Shown here: positions 5,239 through 11,395 of the stretch, one piece after another
Numbering within the stretch: the stretch's first letter is position 1
Layout of the letters: each line of letters begins with the position of its first letter
Assembly (NCBI GenBank): GCA_017438675.1
Contig: JAFRUW010000169.1
Span: 1 to 11,395, forward strand
Direction: 5' to 3'
Length of the DNA stretch: 11,395 nt
From: Oscillospiraceae bacterium
GTDB lineage: Bacteria > Bacillota > Clostridia > Oscillospirales > Oscillospiraceae
Made by a program: the position numbers and the translations under genes
Notes under the pieces: model-generated
Database searches by the model: none
Seen by the model: the letters and a program-made list of their open reading frames with translations, nothing else
What the model was told of the DNA's origin: nothing

Positions 5239-6420
5239 ATGTATAAAAACCGAATATCCGGTTTTAACCGCAGGATGAGGGCAACGGCCCTTGCGGTGCT
5301 TGCCGCGGCAGGCGGCATGAGCCTTTTCGGCGGCTCCGTGTGCTGCGCGGTGAAGGCCGACGGCGAGTCTTCCGACTCCCGGGCATTCCTTCGTGAAACG
5401 GCGGACAGCACCGGATCATCCTTTGCCGGCGCGCTGTGGCAGAAGCTGTACATCGAGCCGGAAATCACGGCCGCTTTCGCCCCTGACCTTACGGCTGAGG
5501 CACAGCCTGAGGAGGAGCCTGCTAAAGCTCCGGAGGAAGAAGCCTGGCTGTGGGGCATTTCCGTTGACGGTGCTCTTGTGGGCGCCTGTGCGGACCGGGA
5601 ACGGGCCGAATCGATAATTCAGGAAAAGATGGACAGGTTTGTGGATGAGAACACCACGTCGGTGTTTATGATCCAGGACGTTGAAATCGCTCCCATTGAC
5701 ATCGTGGGCCCTGTGCTGCAGGACGAGGCGGAGATAAGCCGCCTTCTTGATCCGGACAGCGAGGATTCGGAATTCGCCCTGAAAATTCTGGTTACACAGA
5801 GGGAGACGGAAGCGAGACTCATCCCCTACGAGACGGAGATCAACTATACAGACGAAATGTACGAGGACACCGAGGAGCGGACGGTGAAGGGCTTTGAAGG
5901 CGCCGGCATCGCCGTTGTTGAGGTGGAGTACTTAAACGGCAACGAGGTGCTGAAAACCGATCTCAGCCTGGAGGTCGTGTCCGAGCCTGTGACGGAGGTC
6001 ATTACAAAGGGTACGGCGCCCCGGCCCCGTACAGCCTCCTACGGCGAGTATATCTGGCCGGTAACGGGTCATATCACCTCGGAGTTCGAACCGAGACACA
6101 TCAGCATAAGCTCCTCCTTCCACAAGGGCATCGACATTGCCACCGATCACGGCACGCCCATCGTAGCGGCGGACGGCGGCGAGGTAATCTGCGCCGAGTA
6201 TTCAGGCAGCTACGGGAAGCTCGTTCAGATCCTGCACGACAACGGTGATATCACATATTACGCCCACTGCAGTTCCATTGCGGTGTCCGTAGGGCAGAGA
6301 GTTGCCCGGGGCGAGGTCATCAGCTACGTGGGAAGCACCGGCAACTCCACCGGCGACCACTGCCATTTCGAGATAAGGGTAAACGACGAACCCCAGAACC
6401 CCTTGAATTATTTACCGTAA
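5239..6420 (+). CDS. Exported G5-domain M23 family metallopeptidase
   Basis: This is a secreted peptidoglycan endopeptidase of the lysostaphin/LytM type. The 393 residues begin with a basic region and a hydrophobic signal segment (about 14-38), then an acidic Pro/Glu-rich linker (82-102). A preceding domain (about 103-175) and a G5 domain (about 187-258, RETEARLIPYETE...TEVITKGTA) follow. The C-terminal M23 domain (about 272-393) is complete: zinc ligands H295 and D299 in HKGID and H376 in H374-C-H376, plus H343 in YAHC, so it should be active. G5 domains are thought to bind wall glycans. The ATG has GAGGTGAG upstream. It is divergent from yabP, so a role in cortex or sporulation wall remodelling is possible, but the sigma-A-type promoter suggests vegetative expression. 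It ends at a strong terminator. Confidence 0.95.
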   Translation: MYKNRISGFNRRMRATALAVLAAAGGMSLFGGSVCCAVKADGESSDSRAFLRETADSTGSSFAGALWQKLYIEPEITAAFAPDLTAEAQPEEEPAKAPEEEAWLWGISVDGALVGACADRERAESIIQEKMDRFVDENTTSVFMIQDVEIAPIDIVGPVLQDEAEISRLLDPDSEDSEFALKILVTQRETEARLIPYETEINYTDEMYEDTEERTVKGFEGAGIAVVEVEYLNGNEVLKTDLSLEVVSEPVTEVITKGTAPRPRTASYGEYIWPVTGHITSEFEPRHISISSSFHKGIDIATDHGTPIVAADGGEVICAEYSGSYGKLVQILHDNGDITYYAHCSSIAVSVGQRVARGEVISYVGSTGNSTGDHCHFEIRVNDEPQNPLNYLP

Positions 6421-6423
6421 GAT

Positions 6424-6464
6424 AAAACCCCCTGTTCATCGTGCATGATGGACAGGGGGTTTTT
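6424..6464 (+). terminator. Rho-independent terminator of the M23 gene
   Basis: A long stem pairing ACCCCCTGT...CATC with GATG...ACAGGGGGT, with one mismatch and a short loop, is followed by a T run. It starts a few bases after the stop codon. Confidence 0.9.
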
Positions 6465-6540
6465 GCCGCCGCATGTAAATACGCACGCACCCGAAGAACC
6501 ATGTTTCACATATAATTATATCTTTAAATATTAATTACAA

Positions 6541-6998
6541 TCGCTCGTGCCGCGGGGCACCATATTTCTGTCCCGCCAGAAATATGGAAAAGAGGCGGCC
6601 AAGAGGCAACGGCTTTTATGCCGTTTCCCCTTGGAACCCCTTCCCGAAAACGCAATACACAGCCACAGAACAGCCATCGGCGAAAACAGCAGTCAGCGTG
6701 TCTGATGCTGCGTACTCCTAACTCGCTCAGCCGCTTACTGCGGTGGTAAACAGAGTAAGGTGGCTCGGTTGTCCTGCAACTCCAGCCGCACTACAGCAAT
6801 TAACAATGTAAGCGCCAGCGGGTCAGGCGCACAATCTATTAAGGTTCAGGGATACCGCAAAACCGTATAAGTACAACAAATGTCACGACCGGACGAAATC
6901 TTTGTTTCCGCCGGGGGGATTCAAAAGGGGGAAAGCCTTTTGTGTGCTTTGGCTACTTTCTCACAAGAGAAAGTAACTGCCCCCGCGGCATGAGCGGA
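6541..6998. repeat. Composite repeat 2 (inverted D units around a core)
   Basis: It has the same architecture as 404-830. The left D unit (6541-6634) has stem 1 at 6560-6570/6577-6587 (11 bp) and stem 2 at 6599-6613/6620-6634 (13 of 15 paired). The inverted right D unit (about 6905-6998) has stems at 6954-6962/6967-6975 and 6922-6928/6936-6942. The caps at both ends match as inverted repeats (CGCTCRTGCCGCG). The core from about 6803 to 6905 is shared with composite 1 and with 1-145; 6650-6800 is largely unique. No ORF or clear target duplication is seen. Confidence 0.78.
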
Positions 6999-7058
6999 AT
7001 AATAATCATTTTTCTTGTTGTTTTGATTTTTCAGTTAAGCTTTAAGTGAAACAGAATA

Positions 7059-7160
7059 GTAGGGACGATCATTGATCGCCCGCTGTTGCGGTTTTTGCCG
7101 TGTGTGGTTGGACGCGGTGATTTTTGTTTTGTTTGTAGGGGTCGATGCCCTCATCGACCC
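7059..7160 (+). repeat. Two REP-like GTAG hairpins
   Basis: GTAG at 7059-7062 is followed by arms 7063-7070 and 7074-7081 (GATC-type, one mismatch). GTAG at 7135-7138 is followed by arms GGGTCGATG (7139-7147) and CATCGACCC (7152-7160). Both have the foot directly adjoining the stem. No gene is supported across 6998-7225. Confidence 0.75.
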
Positions 7161-7224
7161 GTTTTATGTCAACCGGCACGGTGCGTTTTCACCGCAATGC
7201 CTCGGTAATCGCAATTTGTACCGC

Positions 7225-7492
7225 GGGCCGATGTGGGCATCGGCCCCTACGCCTTGTATCGCAGATTATCCGTCTATTGCAGGTGCGTCGGTTGTCCGAA
7301 TCTTCGCCGTCGGCGGGAGGGCGCAGAGGCCTTCCCCTACACGGGCATGGCGGTTATCCGCGCCCGCCTGTAAATACCGCCGCGCCCGTAGGGGCGGGCC
7401 TCCGTGCCCGCCCGCCTTTAAACTCATTTTTTAATTCGTCAGAATTAAAAAATACCATAATTTTTCATTCCCCATTTTCAATTTTTCATTTA
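7225..7492 (+). repeat. Long intergenic repeat block S, copy 2
   Basis: This is the direct copy of 165-398. It contains a REP identical to copy 1 (7225-7250), an extra imperfect REP in a 33-bp segment absent from copy 1 (7318-7350; hairpin 7315-7340 with CTAC foot), and a GTAG REP with arms GGGCGGGC/GCCCGCCC (7388-7413). The AT-rich 12-bp hairpin (7426-7437/7442-7453) and pyrimidine-rich tail (to 7492) follow. It lies between the convergent M23 and sstT genes. Confidence 0.85.
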
Positions 7493-7516
7493 CCGCCGCC
7501 CAGGCGGGCGGCGGTA
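7491..7516. repeat. Perfect GC-rich 11-bp hairpin
   Basis: Arms TACCGCCGCCC (7491-7501) and GGGCGGCGGTA (7506-7516) surround AGGC. It directly follows the pyrimidine-rich tail, the place where copy 1 has the GC-rich cap of D unit D1. Confidence 0.7.
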
Positions 7517-7518
7517 CG

Positions 7519-7558
7519 GAAACAAAACAAAGCCCTGACGGAGGTGTCCGTCAGGGCT
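7519..7558 (-). terminator. Rho-independent terminator of sstT
   Basis: A perfect 11-bp stem (AGCCCTGACGG at 7531-7541 with 7548-7558) is followed on the minus strand by a T-rich tail interrupted by G. It lies about 20 bp beyond the sstT stop. Confidence 0.85.
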
Positions 7559-7578
7559 GGAATCTATATCCGGGTTTA

Positions 7579-8838
7579 TTATTTCTTTGACAGGAACGCC
7601 GGGAGGGGGCGGCCGTCTTTTTTCCACTCGTAATACTCCGCTGTGGCGGCAAACAGAACGTCGCCGGAGGAGTTGAGGGCTGTTTCCAGGCTGTCCTGAA
7701 CGACGCCGATGATGAATCCGACGCCGACAACCTGCATGGCCACATCATTGGAGATGCCGAAGAGGGAGCAGGCCATGGGGATAAGGAGCAGGGAGCCGCC
7801 GGCAACGCCGGAAGCGCCGCAGGCCGCAAGCGTTGACAGCACGCTCAAAAACAGCGCCGTGGGAATGTCCACCCTGATGCCCATGGTGTGAACGGCGGCA
7901 AGGGTCATAATGGAGATCGTTATGGCCGCGCCGTCCATGTTGATGGTTGCGCCCAGGGGGATGGAAACGGAATACATATCCTTGTCAAGACCCAGCTTTT
8001 CGCAGAGGGCCATGTTCACGGGGATGTTGGCGGCGGAGCTTCTTGTAAAGAAGGCGGTGATGCCGCTTTCACGCAGGCAGCGGAATACCAGCGGGTAGGG
8101 GTTGCATTTCAGCGAGATCGCCACGATGATGGGGTTCACGATCAGGGATGAGAAGAGCATGCAGCCCACAAGGAGGGCGATGAGCTTGCCGTAGGTGGTG
8201 AAGATCTCCACGCCGGAGGAGGAGACGGAGGAATACACAAGGCCCATGATACCGAAGGGGGCCAGGTTGATGATCCACCGCACCGTCTGGGAAACAGCGT
8301 CCGCCATGTTGGAGAACACGGTCTTGGTGGCGTCGCTGGCGATGTTCTTGAGAGCCATGCCGAATACCACCGCCCAGAACAGGATGCCCAGGTACTTGCC
8401 GTCGATGATGGAGGCCAGGGGGTTTGCGATCATGTTCTTTAAGAGGTTTGCCAGGACTTCTCCGATGCCGGAGGGAGCCGCCTGTTCCGCGGCCTCAACT
8501 GTGAGGACAAGGTCAACGGGGAACATGAAGCTCACGATAACGGAGATAAAAGCCGCTATAAGGGTGGTGAGCAGGTAGAAAAAGATGACCATGCCGAACC
8601 GCTTGTCCAGCTTGCTGCCGCCCTGACTGAGGGCGCTGGTGACCAGCAGGAAAACAAGGAGCGGCGCGATGGCCTTCAGGGCGCCGACAAAGAGGTCGCC
8701 CAGGAGTCCGATCCCCGCTGCTTTCGGGAACAGGAATGACAGGATGACGCCCAGGACTATGCCGCACAGGATCCTCAGGATCAGGGAAGTGCCGGTATAT
8801 GCCTTGACCGCCTTTTTGAGTGCGTTCAAAACTTTCAT
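7579..8838 (-). CDS. sstT: Serine/threonine:Na+ symporter SstT
   Basis: This membrane carrier of the dicarboxylate/amino acid:cation symporter (DAACS, GltPh-like) family imports serine and threonine with sodium. The 419 residues match the usual SstT length. The transport core is intact: the re-entrant hairpin serine motif RSSAANIP (266-273), the NMDG motif of TM7 (300-303), hairpin 2 around CGASGVAGGSLLLIPMA (340-356) and the TM8 motif D382-SLETALNSSGD. The N-terminal GLLGDLFVGALKAIAPLLVF stretch is typical of SstT rather than of glutamate carriers. The ATG has AAAGGAGA upstream. The gene is monocistronic, with its own promoter, an adjacent palindrome and a terminator. Substrate is inferred from family. 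Confidence 0.94.
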   Translation of the reverse strand: MKVLNALKKAVKAYTGTSLILRILCGIVLGVILSFLFPKAAGIGLLGDLFVGALKAIAPLLVFLLVTSALSQGGSKLDKRFGMVIFFYLLTTLIAAFISVIVSFMFPVDLVLTVEAAEQAAPSGIGEVLANLLKNMIANPLASIIDGKYLGILFWAVVFGMALKNIASDATKTVFSNMADAVSQTVRWIINLAPFGIMGLVYSSVSSSGVEIFTTYGKLIALLVGCMLFSSLIVNPIIVAISLKCNPYPLVFRCLRESGITAFFTRSSAANIPVNMALCEKLGLDKDMYSVSIPLGATINMDGAAITISIMTLAAVHTMGIRVDIPTALFLSVLSTLAACGASGVAGGSLLLIPMACSLFGISNDVAMQVVGVGFIIGVVQDSLETALNSSGDVLFAATAEYYEWKKDGRPLPAFLSKK

Positions 8839-8859
8839 TTTTCTTCTCTCCTTTTTATT

Positions 8860-8877
8860 ATATGTGTAAACACATAT
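8860..8877. promoter_or_regulatory. Palindromic candidate operator of sstT
   Basis: ATATGTGT and ACACATAT form a perfect 8-bp inverted repeat around AA. It covers about +2 to +19 relative to the predicted transcription start and lies between the -10 box and the ribosome site. That position suits a repressor site. The regulator is not identifiable from this window. Confidence 0.6.
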
Positions 8878-8885
8878 TTGGCATA

Positions 8886-8914
8886 ATTTTATTATATTTA
8901 CAGCGTATTGTCAA
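8886..8914 (-). promoter_or_regulatory. Sigma-A-type promoter of sstT
   Basis: On the minus strand TTGACA (8909-8914), a 17-nt spacer and TAAAAT (8886-8891). It has a perfect -35 and a five-of-six -10. The leader is about 41 nt. Confidence 0.8.
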
Positions 8915-8971
8915 GGGCGGAGGGACAATGACCGCCGCTGCGTGTGCGGTGTATTATTTGTGCCTCACCGT

Positions 8972-9292
8972 GTTGGGGCGACCCTTGCGGTCGCCCGATA
9001 CTGCGGTCATTATCATACAAAAGGGACAGCCGCAAGGGCTGCCCCTACATACATAACGGAAATCGCCGCAACCAACCGAATGCGGCGGATGACGCAATAA
9101 GGGCGGGCACGGAGGCCCGCCCCTACGGGGGAGATCCGAATGCGGCGGTAAACAAAAAACGGGCGGATATGGAATCCTCCCGCCTTTTGCACGTTTGCTG
9201 CATTTGGTTCAACCTTGTAGCGGCGGGCCTCCGCGCCCGCCCTTATTGCATTATTTTTCACCGTACCTGTAGGGTCGACCGGCCCGCCCCTA
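8972..9292. repeat. Cluster of five REP-like hairpins
   Basis: Units with stem and GTAG/CTAC foot lie at 8972-8996 (foot GTTG, arms GGGCGACC/GGTCGCCC), 9023-9048 (CTAC), 9101-9126 (CTAC, arms GGGCGGGC/GCCCGCCC), 9217-9242 (GTAG) and a hybrid unit at 9269-9292. Orientations alternate in part, as in BIME clusters. The third and fourth are inverted relatives with matching loops. The cluster fills the gap between the sstT promoter and the 3' end of the 9290-9721 gene; no coding sequence is supported. Confidence 0.78.
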
Positions 9293-9721
9293 TTTTCCCA
9301 TATTCCCGATGTGCTGCATGAAAAGGGCATAATTCGTCATGCTGCTTTCAACGGTGAGGAGGCGTTTACCGTCGGCATCAAGCAGAACGGTGTCGCCGAG
9401 GAGATCCTTCTTCACGGACGCGATCTCGCTTATGCGGAAGGCGTTGTTCACTTTCGGCAGTTCATTTGTTTCGGTGACCGTATAGCCGTCAACCTTAACG
9501 GTGTGATTTTTCCTGAATATCAAAAAGTACCCCAGTACAACCATGGGGATGGCGGTTACAACCGCCATCAGAACGGGATTGTCCGGAAATTTACCGATTA
9601 CGGCAAGATACCTGAGCAAATAGGCAAGTATTATTGAAGGGAAAAAAGTTATGGCGATATATTTTGTCCTTTTGTAACCCCTTGTCATTGTGAAGCTTTG
9701 GGTGTTGTTTGTGCTTTCCAT
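9290..9721 (-). CDS. Two-TM membrane protein of unknown function
   Basis: The product has 143 residues when started at the ATG at 9721, which has GGAGGT five bases upstream; an in-frame start at 9754 would sit in the pgi terminator. Two hydrophobic segments (about 21-42 and 50-69) with a short loop are followed by a basic RKNH and a ~70-residue beta-rich tail (TVKVDGYTVTETNELPK...LLGDTVLLDADGKRLLTVES). The layout resembles small bacterial membrane proteins with a PH-like (bPH) cytoplasmic domain. That is a structural impression, not an identification. It follows pgi by 65 bp, but a terminator lies between them, so it may have a promoter of its own or depend on read-through. Its stop codon lies in a REP. 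Confidence 0.75.
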   Translation of the reverse strand: MESTNNTQSFTMTRGYKRTKYIAITFFPSIILAYLLRYLAVIGKFPDNPVLMAVVTAIPMVVLGYFLIFRKNHTVKVDGYTVTETNELPKVNNAFRISEIASVKKDLLGDTVLLDADGKRLLTVESSMTNYALFMQHIGNMGK

Positions 9722-9737
9722 TAAAACCTCCGTGATC

Positions 9738-9772
9738 AAAAAATACGGGCGCATTGGTTCTCCAATGCGCCC
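9738..9772 (-). terminator. Rho-independent terminator of pgi
   Basis: A perfect 11-bp stem (GGGCGCATTGG at 9747-9757 with 9762-9772) with a 4-nt loop is followed on the minus strand by GTATTTTTTG. It sits between pgi and the two-TM gene. Confidence 0.88.
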
Positions 9773-9786
9773 GATATCGGTATTTC

Positions 9787-11121
9787 TTACATTCTCGCGT
9801 CGAGAGCGGCTTTCTTTTCCTCGAAGCCGGGTTTGCCGAGAAGGGCGAACATATTGATCTTGTAGGCCTCAACGCCGGGCTGGTTGAAGGGGTTCACATC
9901 CAGCATGTAGCCGGAGATGCCGCAGGCCAGCTCAAAGAAGGCCACCAGCTCGCCGAAGCTCTTGGCGGACTTGTCGGGAATGGTGATGGTCATGTTGGGA
10001 ACGCCGCCGTCCATATGGGCGATGGCCGTCGCCGCAAGAGCCTGATGGTTTGCCCAGGTCATGTCCTTGCCGGCTAAGAAGTTCAGACCGTCGCCGTTTG
10101 ACTCGTCCAGAGGAATGATCAGCTCACTGTCGGCGCACTCAACCTTGATAAAGGTCTCAATGAGGATCCTGAGACCCTCCTGCATGTACTGACCCATGGA
10201 GTGGAGGTCGGGGGTGAAGTCAACAGAGGCGGGGAACAGGCCCTTTGCCTCCTTGCCCTCGCTCTCGCCGTAGAGCTGCTTCCACCACTCGCCGGTGAAG
10301 CGGAGAGCCGGTTCAAAGGCCGCCAGCACCTCGATCTGCTTGCCCGCGCGGTACAGGCCGTTTCTTACAGCGGCGTACTTGATGGCGGGGCTTGTTTCGG
10401 GGTCGGGGTTCTTGCAGGTGTCGAAAGCTTCCTTTGCGGAGGCCAGCATTTCCTCAATGTCAACGCCCGCCACTGCCAGCGGGAGAAGTCCCACGGGGGT
10501 GAATACGGAGAAGCGGCCGCCCACGTTGTCGGGGATCACGAAGGTTGCGTAACCCTCGGCGTCGGCAAGGGATTTTAAGACGCCCCGGGCCTTGTCGGTG
10601 GTGGCATAGATCCTCTTTGCGGCCTCTTCCTTGCCGTACTTCTTCTCGATGAGCTCACGGAAGATGCGGAAGGCCACAGCCGGCTCCGTGGTGGTGCCGG
10701 ACTTGGAGATGACGTTGATGGAGAAGTCCCGGTCGCCCAGCATGGCGATGACTTCATTGGTGCTGTCGGCGGAAAGGCCGTTGCCTATGAAGTAGATGTC
10801 GGGGCCGTCCTTGGGCAGGTTGTTGTAATTGGGGGTCTTTATAAAATCAAGAGCGGCCTTGGCGCCCAGGTAGGAGCCGCCGATGCCGATGATCACAAGT
10901 GCCTCGCTGTCGGAGCGGATCTTCGCTGCCGCAGCCTTGATGGCCGCGATCTCGTCCTTGTTGTTCCCGTCGGCCAGTGTGAGCCAGCCGATGAAATCGT
11001 TGCCCTTGCCGGTGCCGGAGAGCAGAACGTCAAGAGCCTTGCCGGCCTCATCGTACAAAGCGGGCAGCTTCGCGGGATCGAGATCCTTCGCTGTGTTTTG
11101 GATGTTCAGTGACAAACGCAT
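9787..11121 (-). CDS. pgi: Glucose-6-phosphate isomerase
   Basis: This cytosolic glycolytic enzyme interconverts glucose 6-phosphate and fructose 6-phosphate. The 444-residue product matches the short (~450 residue) form common in Bacillota. Both family signatures are intact: DNVGGRFSVFTPVG (198-211) and GYMLDVNPFNQPGVEAYK (404-421). The phosphate-binding SKSGTTTEP (139-147), the GESEGK segment carrying the catalytic Glu (285-290), H307 in DLHSMGQ and K421 are also in place. The ATG at 11121 has AGAGGT about eight bases upstream. It is followed by a strong terminator. Long ORFs on the opposite strand are shadows. A REP/AT-hairpin module lies directly upstream, so the promoter is within or beyond repeat DNA; no convincing -35/-10 pair was found. 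Confidence 0.98.
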   Translation of the reverse strand: MRLSLNIQNTAKDLDPAKLPALYDEAGKALDVLLSGTGKGNDFIGWLTLADGNNKDEIAAIKAAAAKIRSDSEALVIIGIGGSYLGAKAALDFIKTPNYNNLPKDGPDIYFIGNGLSADSTNEVIAMLGDRDFSINVISKSGTTTEPAVAFRIFRELIEKKYGKEEAAKRIYATTDKARGVLKSLADAEGYATFVIPDNVGGRFSVFTPVGLLPLAVAGVDIEEMLASAKEAFDTCKNPDPETSPAIKYAAVRNGLYRAGKQIEVLAAFEPALRFTGEWWKQLYGESEGKEAKGLFPASVDFTPDLHSMGQYMQEGLRILIETFIKVECADSELIIPLDESNGDGLNFLAGKDMTWANHQALAATAIAHMDGGVPNMTITIPDKSAKSFGELVAFFELACGISGYMLDVNPFNQPGVEAYKINMFALLGKPGFEEKKAALDARM

Positions 11122-11139
11122 AGTTATTACCTCTTTATA

Positions 11140-11231
11140 TATTAAGAATTAATAATGGAAAATTGCGGTATTTTTTAATTCTGGGAATTAAAAAACATAT
11201 TTGAATTGAAGCGGGTGCAAAGTCCCGCCCC
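11140..11231 (-). repeat. REP + AT-hairpin + tail module, copy 3
   Basis: Read on the minus strand, a degenerate REP (arms GCGGG 11211-11215 and CCCGC 11224-11228; foot ATTG instead of GTAG) is followed after ~15 nt by the AT-rich hairpin TTTTTTAATTC/GAATTAAAAAA (11171-11181/11185-11195). A shortened, degenerate pyrimidine-rich tail follows. Order and spacing are those of 295-396 and 7388-7492. The tail lies in the presumed pgi leader or promoter region. Confidence 0.75.
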
Positions 11232-11299
11232 AATTGTTTCCTGGATTGTGCAGCATTTTCTGTTGTGAGATAGTGCTTTTGAAATCAGAATCTTTTTTC

Positions 11300-11395
11300 G
11301 CCTGCGGGTTGGGCGCCCTATTTCTTCCTCGTGGAAGAAATAGGGGAAAGAACACGCCAAAGGCGTTCCCCCTTTGGAATCCCCCCGGTGGAAAA
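11300..11395 (+). repeat. D unit, copy D5 (runs off the window)
   Basis: A GC-rich cap, a perfect 13-bp stem-loop (11316-11328/11333-11345, loop TCGT), the linker, and a second stem-loop CCAAAGG/CCTTTGG (11357-11363/11371-11377). The stretch 11359-11395 is nearly identical to the first bases of the window, so another composite probably continues beyond the end. 11232-11299 shows nothing recognisable. Confidence 0.8.

Noticed and set aside
7072..7633. Overlapping 120- and 162-residue ORFs
   Set aside because: Both run through REP and AT-hairpin repeats, and the second runs into the sstT terminator and 3' end. No ribosome site or domain is seen.
8944..9330. ORFs of 125 and 105 residues on opposite strands
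   Set aside because: Both are translations of the REP cluster (repeated AGLRARP-like peptides come from the palindromes).
10201..10578. 125-residue plus-strand ORF opposite pgi
   Set aside because: It is antisense to a fully conserved pgi reading frame. Long antisense ORFs are expected in GC-rich coding DNA.
1..11395. tRNA or rRNA genes, insertion sequences, and toxin-antitoxin or defence genes
   Set aside because: I looked for these on both strands and found no cloverleaf with a T-arm motif, no rRNA-like stretch, no transposase and no defence-type protein.

Overview
The window looks like chromosomal DNA from an endospore-forming Bacillota (class Clostridia), plausibly a gut Oscillospirales/Ruminococcaceae-type lineage. 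The evidence is the yabP-yabQ-divIC sporulation and division cluster, a ThiT thiamine transporter behind a TPP riboswitch, purine-rich Shine-Dalgarno sites, GC-rich coding DNA, and very AT-rich or hairpin-rich spacers. The lineage call is inference; no rRNA or other marker is present.

Layout. 1-850 holds no gene, only repeats. 906-1805 is a promoter, TPP riboswitch, attenuator terminator and thiT (+), ending at a bidirectional terminator. 1886-3429 (-) is a two-gene unit: a DUF3810-like membrane metallopeptidase followed by a small exported or membrane-anchored protein. 3430-3933 is a gene-free spacer holding nine consecutive stem-loops. 3934-4973 (-) is yabP-yabQ-divIC, read from a sigma-E-like promoter, with divIC starting inside yabQ. 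5117-6464 (+) is a divergent G5/M23 cell-wall peptidase gene with its own sigma-A-type promoter and terminator. 6466-7518 is gene-free and full of repeats. 7579-8914 (-) is sstT (Na+/Ser-Thr symporter), whose promoter carries an 18-bp palindrome at the expected start of transcription. 8972-9292 is a cluster of REP-like hairpins. 9290-9721 (-) is a two-TM protein, and 9787-11121 (-) is glucose-6-phosphate isomerase (pgi), with a terminator between them. 11140-11395 is repeats again.

The genes are ordinary housekeeping, transport and sporulation functions and do not form one pathway. What stands out is the non-coding DNA. At least four repeat types recur: (i) short REP-like palindromes whose foot is the tetranucleotide GTAG; (ii) a fixed module of REP, AT-rich hairpin and pyrimidine-rich tail; (iii) a two-hairpin 'D unit', found as inverted pairs bounding ~430-460-bp composites; (iv) a two-hairpin 'R4' element, found twice as direct copies bounding a hairpin array. 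In several of these the arms differ between copies while base pairing is kept. That suggests selection on, or mobility through, the folded form. No transposase or other protein that could move them is encoded here.
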